A stretch of DNA of 64,000 nt from Roseiarcus sp963809245 (GTDB lineage: Bacteria; Pseudomonadota; Alphaproteobacteria; Rhizobiales; Beijerinckiaceae): positions 372,001 to 436,000 of the forward strand of contig CAWEIU010000001.1 of NCBI GenBank assembly GCA_963809245.1. The letters are read 5' to 3'. Numbering within the stretch: the first letter of the stretch is position 1; the number at the start of each line of letters is the position of its first letter. Positions 34,716 through 43,030 of this stretch are shown here, piece after piece. Both the position numbers and the translations under genes were made by a program. Below the pieces are notes generated by a model that worked only from the letters and a program-made list of their open reading frames with translations, had not been told where the DNA came from and ran no database searches.

Positions 34716-35609
34716 CTAATTGCAGGAATCCGGCCGCGCGCCTACGAACTCGGTCGCCGCCGCGCCGGCTGCGGACGCCGCTTCGAGGCACGCCTCGATC
34801 GGCTCGCCGCGCATCTTGGCGGCGAGGAACGCAGCCACGAAAGCGTCGCCAGCGCCCGTGCTGTCGACCGTCTTGGCTGGCGGCGCGGCGACGCGCCAGC
34901 GCCGCTCGCCCTCGATCGCTTCTGCGCCCCTCGCGCCGCGCTTGATGACGACGAGGGGGTAGTGGGCGGCGAGGCGGGCGGCTTGCGCGTCGGGATCGTC
35001 TGTTTGCGCGAGCACCGCCGCTTCCTCGCTATTGGGAAACAGCATGGTCGCGCCGCTCGTCCAGGCGAAAAAATTCGCCGGGCTCATTTCGCGCAGAAAT
35101 TCGGCCGAGGCGGGGTCGACCCCGATCGGCCGCCCAGCCGCTCGCGCGATGACGCCGATCGCCGCTGCGCGTGGCGAGGGCGAGACGAAGGAATAGCCGG
35201 AGAGATGCACGACATCCGCCCGGGCGACGAGTGCGTCCGGGATGTCCGCCGCCTCCAGCGCCTCGTTGGCGCCGCGATCGGTCAGGAAGCTGCGCTCGCC
35301 GCTGGGATCGACGAGGGCGATCAACCGCCCGGTTTCATGCCGTTGGTCAGCGGCCAGCGCCGGCTCGACCCCCGCCTTGCGAAAGAGATCGCTCTCCCGT
35401 GCGCAGTCGGCGGCGCCGACCCGTCCGACAAAATCGACGCCGACGCCGAAGTGGGCGAGCCAAACCGCCTGGTTGGCCGCCGAGCCGCCGGGACGCCTCG
35501 CGATGGCGGCGCGGCGATCCGAGCCGACGGCGATCGGCCCCTCGGGACGTACGATATAGTCGATCATGACGTCGCCGACGACGAGGGCGCGCGGCGCCGG
35601 GGCGGCCAT
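34716..35609 (-). CDS. psuK: PfkB-family carbohydrate kinase, probable pseudouridine kinase
   Basis: This 297-residue ribokinase-fold protein has substrate-side motif RRPGGSAANQAVWLAHFG near 39-56 and the catalytic DSTGAGDAFVAAFL with the GAGD anion hole and base near the C-terminus. PfkB members phosphorylate many sugars and nucleosides. The assignment to pseudouridine rests on the gene directly upstream, psuG, whose stop is one base before this start. PsuK makes pseudouridine 5'-phosphate, which PsuG then splits. Confidence 0.85.
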   Translation of the reverse strand: MAAPAPRALVVGDVMIDYIVRPEGPIAVGSDRRAAIARRPGGSAANQAVWLAHFGVGVDFVGRVGAADCARESDLFRKAGVEPALAADQRHETGRLIALVDPSGERSFLTDRGANEALEAADIPDALVARADVVHLSGYSFVSPSPRAAAIGVIARAAGRPIGVDPASAEFLREMSPANFFAWTSGATMLFPNSEEAAVLAQTDDPDAQAARLAAHYPLVVIKRGARGAEAIEGERRWRVAAPPAKTVDSTGAGDAFVAAFLAAKMRGEPIEACLEAASAAGAAATEFVGARPDSCN

Positions 35610-35610
35610 C

Positions 35611-36528
35611 TCAGAGGCGGGTCAGTTCGACGGCGACCTGCGCCGCGAGGATCGCATTGTTCTCGACCAGCGCCATGTTCGCTTCGAGACTGCGGCCTTT
35701 GGTCAGTTCGACGACGCGGCTCAGCAGGAAGGGGGTGACCTCTTTCCTCGATACGCCTTGCGCCTTCGCCTCCGCGACCGCTTCCGCGATGCGCGTCTCG
35801 ATGGCGCGCCCATCGAGCGCCTTGGATTCGGGAACCGGATTGGCGATCAGCATGCCGCCGGGCCCGATCTCCTTCTGCAGCCGGACCATCCGCGCCAGAT
35901 CATGCAGCCCGTCGCAGCGATGATCGATCTTGATGCCGCTTGAGCGCGCGTAGAAGGCCGGGAATTCGTCGCACTGGTAGCCGCAGATCGCGACGCCCTG
36001 GGATTCCAGATATTCTAGGGTCTTGGCGATGTCGAGGATCGACTTGGCGCCGGAGCAGACTACGGCGACGCGCGTGCGGCCGAGTTCGACGAGATCGGCG
36101 GAGACGTCGAAGGTTTCCTCCGCGCCGCGATGGACGCCGCCGATCCCGCCGGTGGCGAAAATCTCGATGCCCGCCAATTCGGCGATATACATCGTCGCCG
36201 CCACCGTCGTGCCGGCCGCGCCGTGCCGCGCCGCCACCGGCGCGAGGTCGCGCCGCGACGCCTTGACGACGCCCCCCGAGAGCCGGGCCAGCAACTCGAG
36301 CTGGCTGCGCTCGAGGCCGACCTTGAAGCGTCCGTCGATCACCGCGATCGTGGCCGGCGTCGCGCCGTGCGCGCGCACCGCGCTCTCCAGCATGATCGCC
36401 GTCTCGAAATTCTTGGGGTAGGGCATCCCATGCGTGATGATCGTCAATTCGAGGGCGACGACCGGCTTCTTGGCCGCAAGCGCCGCCGCCACTTCGTCCG
36501 ACCGATCCAACAACGCATTTGCGGCCAT
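35611..36528 (-). CDS. psuG: Pseudouridine-5'-phosphate glycosidase
   Basis: This 305-residue enzyme breaks the C-C glycosidic bond of pseudouridine 5'-phosphate to uracil and ribose 5-phosphate. The family marks are VALELTIITHGMPYPKN, the Lys in GGVVKASRRDLA, TTVAATMYIAELAGI with ATGGIGGVHRGAEETFD, and GYQCDEFPAFYARSSG. The ATG at 36528 has GGAGG just upstream and matches the family start; a frame opening at 36603 was rejected. It forms a two-gene operon with psuK for salvage of modified nucleosides from RNA breakdown. Confidence 0.94.
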   Translation of the reverse strand: MAANALLDRSDEVAAALAAKKPVVALELTIITHGMPYPKNFETAIMLESAVRAHGATPATIAVIDGRFKVGLERSQLELLARLSGGVVKASRRDLAPVAARHGAAGTTVAATMYIAELAGIEIFATGGIGGVHRGAEETFDVSADLVELGRTRVAVVCSGAKSILDIAKTLEYLESQGVAICGYQCDEFPAFYARSSGIKIDHRCDGLHDLARMVRLQKEIGPGGMLIANPVPESKALDGRAIETRIAEAVAEAKAQGVSRKEVTPFLLSRVVELTKGRSLEANMALVENNAILAAQVAVELTRL

Positions 36529-36687
36529 CGCCCGCCCTCCCGTACGCCGGCGCTCCGGCGCCGCAAAGAGCGACCTCCTTATCAGCACCCGGATCGCCTT
36601 CAAACAGGAAAAGCCCGCTACGCCGCGGGGTCGGACTTTACCCGGGGATCGAATGGTTTAACCTGCTTGAAAGCGCGCGAGGCCAAT

Positions 36688-37380
36688 ATGGACGAGAGAA
36701 GACCGGACCATCTCAAGCCGGTTCCGACCAGCCTGCGGTCGGCGATCCGGCGCGCTCGTTTCGAGAGTGCAGAACAGAGCGAAGCTGTGGCGGAATTGCG
36801 GGAGGCGGAGATCGCGCGCCTCGAATTGTTGCTGGAGGCGGTGCGGCCAGTGCTCGACCAGGCCCCCGAAGGGGTCGAACTGTTCGATCCCGGCATCGCG
36901 CGCGGCGAGCGGCCGCGGCTGTTTCTCGACATGATCAGCTTTGTCGATCTCGGGCATGACCGACGCACCTATCGGTTTTTCCAGGATACGCGTCACGGCC
37001 GGGTCTTGATTGCCGAAAGCCCGTTGATCGAGCGGATCGTCGCGGCGATGACCAATTATATCGCGCGCCGTCTCGTCGAGCGCGAGCAGGCGCTCGCCTC
37101 GGACTGGCGCAGCGGCGAGGCGCCGGCGGGGCAACCCAAGACACGGCCGCGGGACCTGCGAACGGCGGCGGCGGCAAAGGCGGCGAGCGCGCCGCAAGCG
37201 AAGGCCGCCGGGGCCGCGGAGCGGCGATGGCTGGCCGCGGCGAGGGACCTCTTCGGCTTTCTCCTGCTGACCCTCGGCGCGATCACCTTCATCGCGCTCG
37301 CCGCCGCTGGCGCTTTCGCCATTTGGGAAAAGTGGGGCCGGGCCATCTGGACCGCGCGCTTCGGGGCGCCGCCGATTTAA
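36688..37380 (+). CDS. Conserved hypothetical protein with C-terminal membrane anchor
   Basis: This 230-residue protein of unknown function has a charged helical segment (AVAELREAEIARLELLLEAV), then a compact domain (GERPRLFLDMISFVDLGHDR, RTYRFFQDTRHGRVLIAES), an Ala/Lys-rich linker and one transmembrane helix near 195-218 (LFGFLLLTLGAITFIALAAA). It is probably attached to the inner membrane with the main part in the cytoplasm. GAGG six bases before the ATG at 36688 fixes the start. Its stop overlaps the stop of the convergent metallophosphoesterase gene within the bases TTTAAA. Confidence 0.75.
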   Translation: MDERRPDHLKPVPTSLRSAIRRARFESAEQSEAVAELREAEIARLELLLEAVRPVLDQAPEGVELFDPGIARGERPRLFLDMISFVDLGHDRRTYRFFQDTRHGRVLIAESPLIERIVAAMTNYIARRLVEREQALASDWRSGEAPAGQPKTRPRDLRTAAAAKAASAPQAKAAGAAERRWLAAARDLFGFLLLTLGAITFIALAAAGAFAIWEKWGRAIWTARFGAPPI

Positions 37381-38279
37381 ACCGCCGGCGGCTCCCGCTC
37401 GCCGATGTCGTCGCGCCCCGGCAGCATCCCGCGCGCCCGCACGCCGATGCGCCAGAAGGCGCCCTCCCGCTCGAGCCGCACCAAGTGATAGGACGCGCGC
37501 TGACGCAGGCTGGACGACGCCGCAATAGCGGAGGGGACGCCGAGAATGGGGATGCGTCCGCTCTCGATCCGGGCCTTGGGCGAGGCGAGGTCGTGCACCA
37601 TCCGCTTATGCGTGTGGCCGTGCAGGATCGCCTCGGCGCCGAAACGCGCGACCACGGCTTCGAGTGCGCGCGCGTCGGTGAGGCCGCGCAATGGCGCGCC
37701 GCCGCGCGCCATCGGGGGGTGATGGATCATGATCACGCGCGCGAGACCCTGCGCGCCTGTCTCTTCGAGAAGACGGCCGAGCGCCTCGATCTGTCGCGTC
37801 CCGAGGCGCCCGGTCGCCATCAGTGGGCCGGTCGGCACGCCCGAACTCAGGCCGATCAGCGCGACGTCCCGCCGGACCCGCAGAAAGGGAAATCGGTGCG
37901 GCTGTGGCGCATCGCCGCGCGTCCAGGGCGCAAAGGTCTCCGCCAGGCCCTCCATCGCGTCGCGCACATAGGCGTCGTGATTGCCGGGCGTGAAGCTGAC
38001 GTCGTCCGGCTCGCCCAAGGTCCGCATCCAGGCGGCGGCCCGGCGAAATTCCACCGGCAGGCCGATGTTGACGACGTCGCCGGTCATCGCGACATGATCG
38101 GGCTCCTGCGTCCGCAGATCCGCCACCAGCCGGGCGAGCATCGTCATGTCGTTGAGGCGCTCGCGCCCGCGCTTCCAGTTGACGTAGCCCATGAAGCGCT
38201 TGAGCCGCATCTCGCGCAGGGCCGGCCAAGGCGCCGGTCCGAGGTGGGCGTCGGAGAGGTGCGCGATTGTGAAGCTCAT
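37377..38279 (-). CDS. Metallophosphoesterase (calcineurin-like)
   Basis: This 300-residue phosphoesterase has the dimetal motifs in order: IAHLSDAHLG (DxH), VAMTGDVVNIG (GD), FTPGNHDAYV (GNHD), VIMIHHPPM and ILHGHTHKR (GHxH). All metal ligands are present. The type resembles CpdA-like and UDP-diacylglucosamine hydrolase-like proteins, but the substrate is open. The ATG at 38279 begins the conserved MSFTIAHLSD; a longer frame to 38318 was not used. It converges on the gene at 36688 with overlapping stop codons, and is divergent from the Nudix gene. Confidence 0.92.
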   Translation of the reverse strand: MSFTIAHLSDAHLGPAPWPALREMRLKRFMGYVNWKRGRERLNDMTMLARLVADLRTQEPDHVAMTGDVVNIGLPVEFRRAAAWMRTLGEPDDVSFTPGNHDAYVRDAMEGLAETFAPWTRGDAPQPHRFPFLRVRRDVALIGLSSGVPTGPLMATGRLGTRQIEALGRLLEETGAQGLARVIMIHHPPMARGGAPLRGLTDARALEAVVARFGAEAILHGHTHKRMVHDLASPKARIESGRIPILGVPSAIAASSSLRQRASYHLVRLEREGAFWRIGVRARGMLPGRDDIGEREPPAV

Positions 38280-38391
38280 GGACGGGTCGTTCCGAATCGT
38301 CTCTGGCGGCGTTAGCACTGGCGCTTCAGCGTGGGCGCGCTATGGTCCGCGCGCCGCGCCCTTCCGACCCTTAAGGGAGACGAGTTCACCG

Positions 38392-38874
38392 ATGCAAGGA
38401 CAAAGCCGGCGCTCGCTTATCGAGCGCCTCACGACCCGGCTCGCCCATCTGAGCTTCCTGGTGACGCGCCCGCTGACGCTTGGCGTCCGGGCGGCGGTGA
38501 TCGGCGCCGACGGGGCCGTCTTGCTCGTGAAGCACGGCTACGTCTCGGGTTGGCACATGCCGGGGGGCGGCGTGGAGGTCGGGGAGACTTGCGAGAGCGC
38601 GCTCGCGCGCGAACTGGCCGAGGAAGCCAATGTCGTCGTCGATGAGCCGCCGCGGTTGCACGGCTTGTTCTTCAACGGCCGCGTCTCGCGACGCGATCAT
38701 GTGGCTGTCTATGTGGCGAGGCGCTTCAGGGTGCTCGGCCCGCGCGCGCCGGACCGGGAAATCCTGGAGGCGCGCTTCTTTCCGCGCGACGCCCTGCCGC
38801 CGGACGTCACCCGCGCCACCCGCGCGCGTCTGGCCGAGATTCTCGACGGCGTCCCTGTCACGCCGCGGTGGTGA
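38392..38874 (+). CDS. Nudix hydrolase
   Basis: This 160-residue Nudix protein has its catalytic box complete: the Gly, then the Glu after VEVGE, and the RELAEE run (GGGVEVGETCESALARELAE, then EA). It hydrolyses nucleoside diphosphates linked to another moiety, with specificity unknown. The first 30 residues form a basic helix (RRSLIERLTTRLAHLSFLVT) that could touch membrane or nucleic acid. The ATG at 38392 was chosen because the fold starts near residue 30; the frame itself extends to 38191 in antisense to the phosphoesterase. Confidence 0.9.
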   Translation: MQGQSRRSLIERLTTRLAHLSFLVTRPLTLGVRAAVIGADGAVLLVKHGYVSGWHMPGGGVEVGETCESALARELAEEANVVVDEPPRLHGLFFNGRVSRRDHVAVYVARRFRVLGPRAPDREILEARFFPRDALPPDVTRATRARLAEILDGVPVTPRW

Positions 38875-38945
38875 AGGCGGAGCCCTTCCGGGCGGGGCGC
38901 CTCCATGCTAGAGCGCCGTCGCACTCGTTCCAAGCTGGACCGTCT

Positions 38946-39443
38946 ATGGCTGAACTCTCTCTCGTGCTCGAACCGGAAACGCCGGCTGACGCGGATTCCA
39001 TTCTGCGCCTCAACGAACGGGTGTTCGGTCCGGGCCGGTTTGCGCGCACAGCCTATCGCATACGGGAGACAACGCCGCCCGATCTGTCGCTGAGCTTTGT
39101 CGCGCGGGTCGGCACGCTGCTCGTCGGCGCCAATGCGATGACGCCGATCGTCATCGGGTCGACGCCCGCCTTGCTGTTGGGACCGCTGATCGTCGAGCCG
39201 GTGTTTCGCAGTCAGGGGATCGGCGAAGCGCTGGTGACGCGATCGCTCGAGGCGGCGAAGGCCGCCGGCGCTAAGCTGGTCCTCCTCGTCGGCGACGAAC
39301 CCTATTACGTGCGCATGGGATTCAAGCCGGTTCCGCCCGGGCGCGTCGAACTGCCCGGGCCGGTCGATCCCGCGCGCTTGCTTTACTCCGAATTGGAGCC
39401 GGACGCCTTCGAGGGCGTCAGCGGCAAGACGCGCGGCGCCTAA
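38946..39443 (+). CDS. GNAT family N-acetyltransferase
   Basis: This 165-residue protein has the GNAT acetyl-CoA motif LLLGPLIVEPVFRSQGIGEALV and the following SLEAAKAAGAKLVLLVGDE. The segment DEPYYVRMGFKPVPPGRVELPGP (shown in the gene around 39295-39365) is typical of the YhbS-like group, annotated as predicted acetyltransferases with unknown acceptors. The ATG at 38946 is preferred to an earlier in-frame codon because the domain begins directly (LSLVLEPETPADADSILRL). It lies 71 nt after the Nudix gene on the same strand, possibly in one transcript. Confidence 0.87.
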   Translation: MAELSLVLEPETPADADSILRLNERVFGPGRFARTAYRIRETTPPDLSLSFVARVGTLLVGANAMTPIVIGSTPALLLGPLIVEPVFRSQGIGEALVTRSLEAAKAAGAKLVLLVGDEPYYVRMGFKPVPPGRVELPGPVDPARLLYSELEPDAFEGVSGKTRGA

Positions 39444-39512
39444 CCGACGGCGCGGCAAAAAGCGCCGCCCGTCGCGCTGCGGGCTTGACCGAATGGTCAG
39501 CTTTCGCGCCTA

Positions 39513-40472
39513 ATGCGCCTGAGTTTCGACGATCCGATGCAAACGAAACCCGGCCACATGACGCAGGCGAGCAGCCTCTCCGCCGAGCTGATTGCCGTGC
39601 TCGTCGCGATCTCCGACGCGAACCCGCTCGCCATGACGGTGGAGAGGGGCCTTGCGTTGCCCTCCGGCCCCTTCGAGGTCGGCGAACGCTCGCTTCAATC
39701 CGGCCTGCGGGCCTGGGTCGAGCGCTCCACGGGGCTCTCGCTCGGTTTCCTCGAGCAGCTCTACACCTTCGCAGACGGAGAACGCGGGGAGGGCGCAGAT
39801 TCAGGGCGGCGGATCTCGATCAGCTATCTCGGGCTTGCAAGGGCGGAACCTGCTGCGTTTCCGGGCGCCGGCTGGCGCGGCTGGTACGATTACTTCCCGT
39901 GGGAAGACCGGCGAGCGGGGCCGCCGGTGGTCCTGAGCGCAATCGAGCTGGGTCTCAGGCGGTGGGCGGCCGAGGCCAGATCGCCGCAGGCGGCCGAGAG
40001 CCGCTGGACCCGCGCGGCGATCGCGTTCGGCTTTGACGATCGGCGCTGGAACGAGGAGCTCACCCTCCAGAGGTACGAACTTCTGTACGAGGCCGGCCTC
40101 GTCCCCGAGGCGAAGGCTCCGGAGCGGGCGATGAACGGGCTCGGACTCCCCATGTTCGCCGACCACCGCCGCATCCTTGCAACGGGCATCGCCCGCCTGC
40201 GCGCCAAGATCAAATACAATCCGGTCGTTTTCGAGCTGATGCCGCCCGTCTTCACTCTGCTGCAGCTCCAACGCTGCGTGGAGGCTATTGCGGGTTTGAA
40301 CCTGCACAAGCCGAACTTCCGCCGCCTTATCGAGCAGCAGGAACTGGTCGAGGGAACCGACGAGGTGGTCTCGGAAACTGGCGGGCGACCGGCCAAGGCC
40401 TTCCGCTTCCGGGAGGCGGTCAAGGAGGAGCGTGCGGTCGTCGGGACGAAGCTTCCCACATCGCGAGGTTGA
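39513..40472 (+). CDS. nadQ: NadQ-type regulator of NAD biosynthesis (Nudix-like plus winged helix, COG4111 type)
   Basis: This 319-residue protein's N-terminal two-thirds resemble a Nudix fold without a complete Nudix box (LSAELIAVLVAISDANPLAM, LQSGLRAWVERSTGLSLGFLEQ). The C-terminal third is a winged helix (FELMPPVFTLLQLQRCVEAI, KPNFRRLIEQQELVEGTDE) followed by GRPAKAFRFR. This is the architecture of NrtR/NadQ regulators; NadQ is the alphaproteobacterial NAD-synthesis repressor proposed from comparative genomics. It lies directly upstream of nadABC, whose leader holds two matching palindromes. The start is uncertain: ATG codons at 39513, 39537 and 39558 all lack a good ribosome site. Confidence 0.85.
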   Translation: MRLSFDDPMQTKPGHMTQASSLSAELIAVLVAISDANPLAMTVERGLALPSGPFEVGERSLQSGLRAWVERSTGLSLGFLEQLYTFADGERGEGADSGRRISISYLGLARAEPAAFPGAGWRGWYDYFPWEDRRAGPPVVLSAIELGLRRWAAEARSPQAAESRWTRAAIAFGFDDRRWNEELTLQRYELLYEAGLVPEAKAPERAMNGLGLPMFADHRRILATGIARLRAKIKYNPVVFELMPPVFTLLQLQRCVEAIAGLNLHKPNFRRLIEQQELVEGTDEVVSETGGRPAKAFRFREAVKEERAVVGTKLPTSRG

Positions 40473-40526
40473 CGGCCCCTTATACTCGGAATAAGAATAA
40501 GCCAGTTATACTCAATTGGAGAATAA
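40469..40526 (+). promoter_or_regulatory. nadABC promoter with two tandem NadQ-like operators
   Basis: Two copies of TTATnCTC-N5-GAGnATAA are present. Site 1 at 40480-40500 has one mismatch (AAG for GAG) and site 2 at 40506-40526 is perfect; the centres are 26 bp apart. TTGACG (40469-40474, overlapping the nadQ stop) and TAAGAA (40492-40497), spaced 17 bp, make a promoter whose -10 lies in site 1. Site 2 covers the start region and contains GGAG (40518-40521), the ribosome site of nadA. Binding would block both polymerase and early elongation. Confidence 0.75.
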
Positions 40527-40529
40527 TAC

Positions 40530-41504
40530 ATGGGCGACCGGGCGTTCAACTCCGCAAGCCTCTACGAGCGCGTCCGCCGCGTCGTGCCGCCGATCGAATG
40601 GCCGGTGTTCGAGCCTGACATCGAGGCCATCCTGCGCCTCAAGCGAGAGCGCGACGCCGTCATCCTCGCCCACAACTACATGACGCCGGAGATCTACCAT
40701 TGCGTCGCCGACGTCGTCGGCGACAGCCTCGCGCTGGCGAAGGAGGCGGCGAAGATCGACGCGAGCGTGATCGTGATGGCGGGCGTCAGCTTCATGGCCG
40801 AGACGGCCAAGATCATGAATCCGGACAAGGTCGTGCTGATGCCGGATTTGCGAGCCGGCTGCTCGTTGGCGTCCTCGATCACCGCCGCGGACGTGCGCGA
40901 GCTCCGTCGCCGCCATCCGGGCGTTCCAATCGTCGCCTACGTCAACACCACCGCCGCGGTGAAGGCGGAGGTCGACATCTGCTGCACGTCCGCCAACGCC
41001 AAGCAGGTCGTCGAGTCGCTGGGGTCGCCGCGCGTCATACTGATCCCCGACAAGTTTCTGGCCGCGAACGTCGCCGCGACGACCGACGTGGAGATCATCG
41101 CATGGGACGGCGCGTGCGAGGTGCACGAACTGTTCGGCCCGCAGGAGGTGCGCGAGCTGCGCGAGACGCATCCGGACGCTGTCGTGCTCGCCCATCCCGA
41201 ATGTCCGCCAGAGGTCGTCGCAGCAGCCGACTTCTCGGGTTCGACGGCGCAAATGAGCGCCTTCGTCGCAGAGCGACGCCCGCGCCGGGCCGTCCTGCTG
41301 ACCGAGTGCGCCATGAGCGACAACATCGCCGTCGATCATCCCGACGTGGAGTTCCTGCGTCCATGCAACCTCTGTCCGCACATGAAGCGCATCACGCTGC
41401 CCGCGATCCGCCGCGCCCTGGAGACGATGACGACCGCGGTCGAGATTGATCCGGAGGTCGCCGGACGGGCGCGAGGCTCGATCGCGCGAATGGTGGCGCT
41501 GTGA
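40530..41504 (+). CDS. nadA: Quinolinate synthase
   Basis: This 324-residue [4Fe-4S] enzyme condenses iminoaspartate with dihydroxyacetone phosphate to quinolinate. The three cluster cysteines are visible in LRAGCSLASS, HPECPPEV and the CNLCPHMKRITL segment. Other family blocks are AHNYMTPEIYHCVADVVGDS, GVSFMAETAKIMNP and YVNTTAAVKAEVDICCTS. The ATG at 40530 follows a GGAG site embedded in the upstream operator. It is the first gene of nadABC; its TGA overlaps the nadB GTG. Confidence 0.97.
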   Translation: MGDRAFNSASLYERVRRVVPPIEWPVFEPDIEAILRLKRERDAVILAHNYMTPEIYHCVADVVGDSLALAKEAAKIDASVIVMAGVSFMAETAKIMNPDKVVLMPDLRAGCSLASSITAADVRELRRRHPGVPIVAYVNTTAAVKAEVDICCTSANAKQVVESLGSPRVILIPDKFLAANVAATTDVEIIAWDGACEVHELFGPQEVRELRETHPDAVVLAHPECPPEVVAAADFSGSTAQMSAFVAERRPRRAVLLTECAMSDNIAVDHPDVEFLRPCNLCPHMKRITLPAIRRALETMTTAVEIDPEVAGRARGSIARMVAL

Positions 41505-43027
41505 GCGGTTCGTCGCTCGAGCGCCCCGTCGTCATTGTGGGGGCCGGGATGGCCGGCCTGATGACGGCGCTCCACCTGGCTCCGCGCCCCGTCGTCGTCC
41601 TCTCCAAGGCGCCAGTCGGCGCCGAGGCTTCGACAGCTTGGGCTCAGGGCGGCCTCGCCGCGGCGATCGGGGAGGACGACAGCGCCGATCTTCACGCCGC
41701 CGACACGCTCGCGGCCGGGGATGGTCTTTGCGACGAACCGATTGCGCGGCGCTTCTCGGCCGCGGCGCCAGCGGCGATCGACGCGCTCGCTGCTCTCGGC
41801 GTCCGCTTCGACCGCCTTGCGGACGGGCGTTTCGACCTCGGACTTGAGGCCGCGCATTCGCGGCGCCGTATCGTCCACGCCGGAGGCGACGCGACCGGGC
41901 GCGAGCTGATGCGCGCGCTCGTTGCGGCGGCGCGCCGGACAGGCTCGATCGAGTTTCTCGACGGCGTCGAGGCGCGGCGCCTCATTGTCGACGACGGAAT
42001 GGTTTGCGGCGTGGCCGCACGCGGCCCGGGCGGAGACCTCGCCATCGGGGCCCAGGCCGTCGTGCTGGCGACCGGCGGCGTTGGCGGCCTCTACGACGTC
42101 AGCACGAACCCGCTCGGCGGGTTTGGGCAGGGGCTTGCGCTGGCCGCCCGCGCGGGCGCCCGCCTCGCAGACCTCGAGTTCGTCCAGTTCCATCCGACGG
42201 CTCTCGACGTCGGGGCGCGACCGGCGCCGCTCGTCAGCGAGGCCGTCCGCGGCGAGGGCGCAATCCTCGTCGACGACAAGGGCGAGCGTTTCATGGCGGC
42301 CGTTCCCGGCTGCGAGCTGGCGCCGCGCGACGTCGTGGCTCGCGCCGTCTGGCGCCAAGCCAAGGCGGGGCGGCGCGTTTTCCTCGACGCCAGGCGCGCG
42401 CTCGGACCGAGCTTTTCGGCACGCTTTCCAGCGATCTCCGCGATCTGCGCGCGGCACGGGATTGATCCTTCGCGCGACCTCGTGCCTGTCCGGGCCGCGG
42501 AGCACTTCCACATGGGCGGGGTCGAGGTCGACGGCGCAGGACGCAGCTCTCTCGCCGGGCTCTGGGCCTGCGGCGAAGTCGCCTGTACGGGGCTGCACGG
42601 AGCGAACCGGCTCGCCAGCAATTCGCTCATGGAAGCCGCCGTCTTCGCCAAATGGGTCGCCGAGGACCTCGACGGCGCGGCGCCGATGAGCCGGGCCGCG
42701 CGGCCAGTGCCTAGCCCCTTGACGGCGTCTCAGGACGCTTTTCAGGCTCGCTCGATCCTCTCTCGCGCCGCTGGCGTGGAGAGGAACGCAGAGGAGCTGC
42801 GGCGCGGAATTTCGTCGCTTCTGCCGCTGGCCGCGGATGCGGACGCCGCCGCCGTCGCGCTGGCGATCTGCGTCGCCGCGCTCCGGCGGGAGGAAAGCCG
42901 CGGCGCGCACGCGAGGACCGATTTCCCGGCCCGTTCGCCAGCCGCGACCCGCTCGTCGATTACGTTCGCCGACGCCCTTGCGTTCGCGGCCGCACCGCCC
43001 ATCACCCCACTCGCTCGGAGCGCCTGA
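41501..43027 (+). CDS. nadB: L-aspartate oxidase
   Basis: This 508-residue FAD enzyme oxidises L-aspartate to iminoaspartate. The FAD motif is VIVGAGMAGLMTALHLA at the N-terminus. STAWAQGGLAAAIGEDDS, the HSRRRIVHAGGDATGRELM stretch and the active-site AEHFHMGGVEVDGAG follow in order, as in succinate dehydrogenase flavoprotein relatives. It starts with GTG at 41501 in a GTGA overlap with nadA, and is slightly shorter than the 540-residue E. coli enzyme, mainly in the C-terminal helical part. The product is unstable and is used at once by NadA. Confidence 0.96.
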   Translation: MSGSSLERPVVIVGAGMAGLMTALHLAPRPVVVLSKAPVGAEASTAWAQGGLAAAIGEDDSADLHAADTLAAGDGLCDEPIARRFSAAAPAAIDALAALGVRFDRLADGRFDLGLEAAHSRRRIVHAGGDATGRELMRALVAAARRTGSIEFLDGVEARRLIVDDGMVCGVAARGPGGDLAIGAQAVVLATGGVGGLYDVSTNPLGGFGQGLALAARAGARLADLEFVQFHPTALDVGARPAPLVSEAVRGEGAILVDDKGERFMAAVPGCELAPRDVVARAVWRQAKAGRRVFLDARRALGPSFSARFPAISAICARHGIDPSRDLVPVRAAEHFHMGGVEVDGAGRSSLAGLWACGEVACTGLHGANRLASNSLMEAAVFAKWVAEDLDGAAPMSRAARPVPSPLTASQDAFQARSILSRAAGVERNAEELRRGISSLLPLAADADAAAVALAICVAALRREESRGAHARTDFPARSPAATRSSITFADALAFAAAPPITPLARSA

Positions 43028-43030
43028 TCG

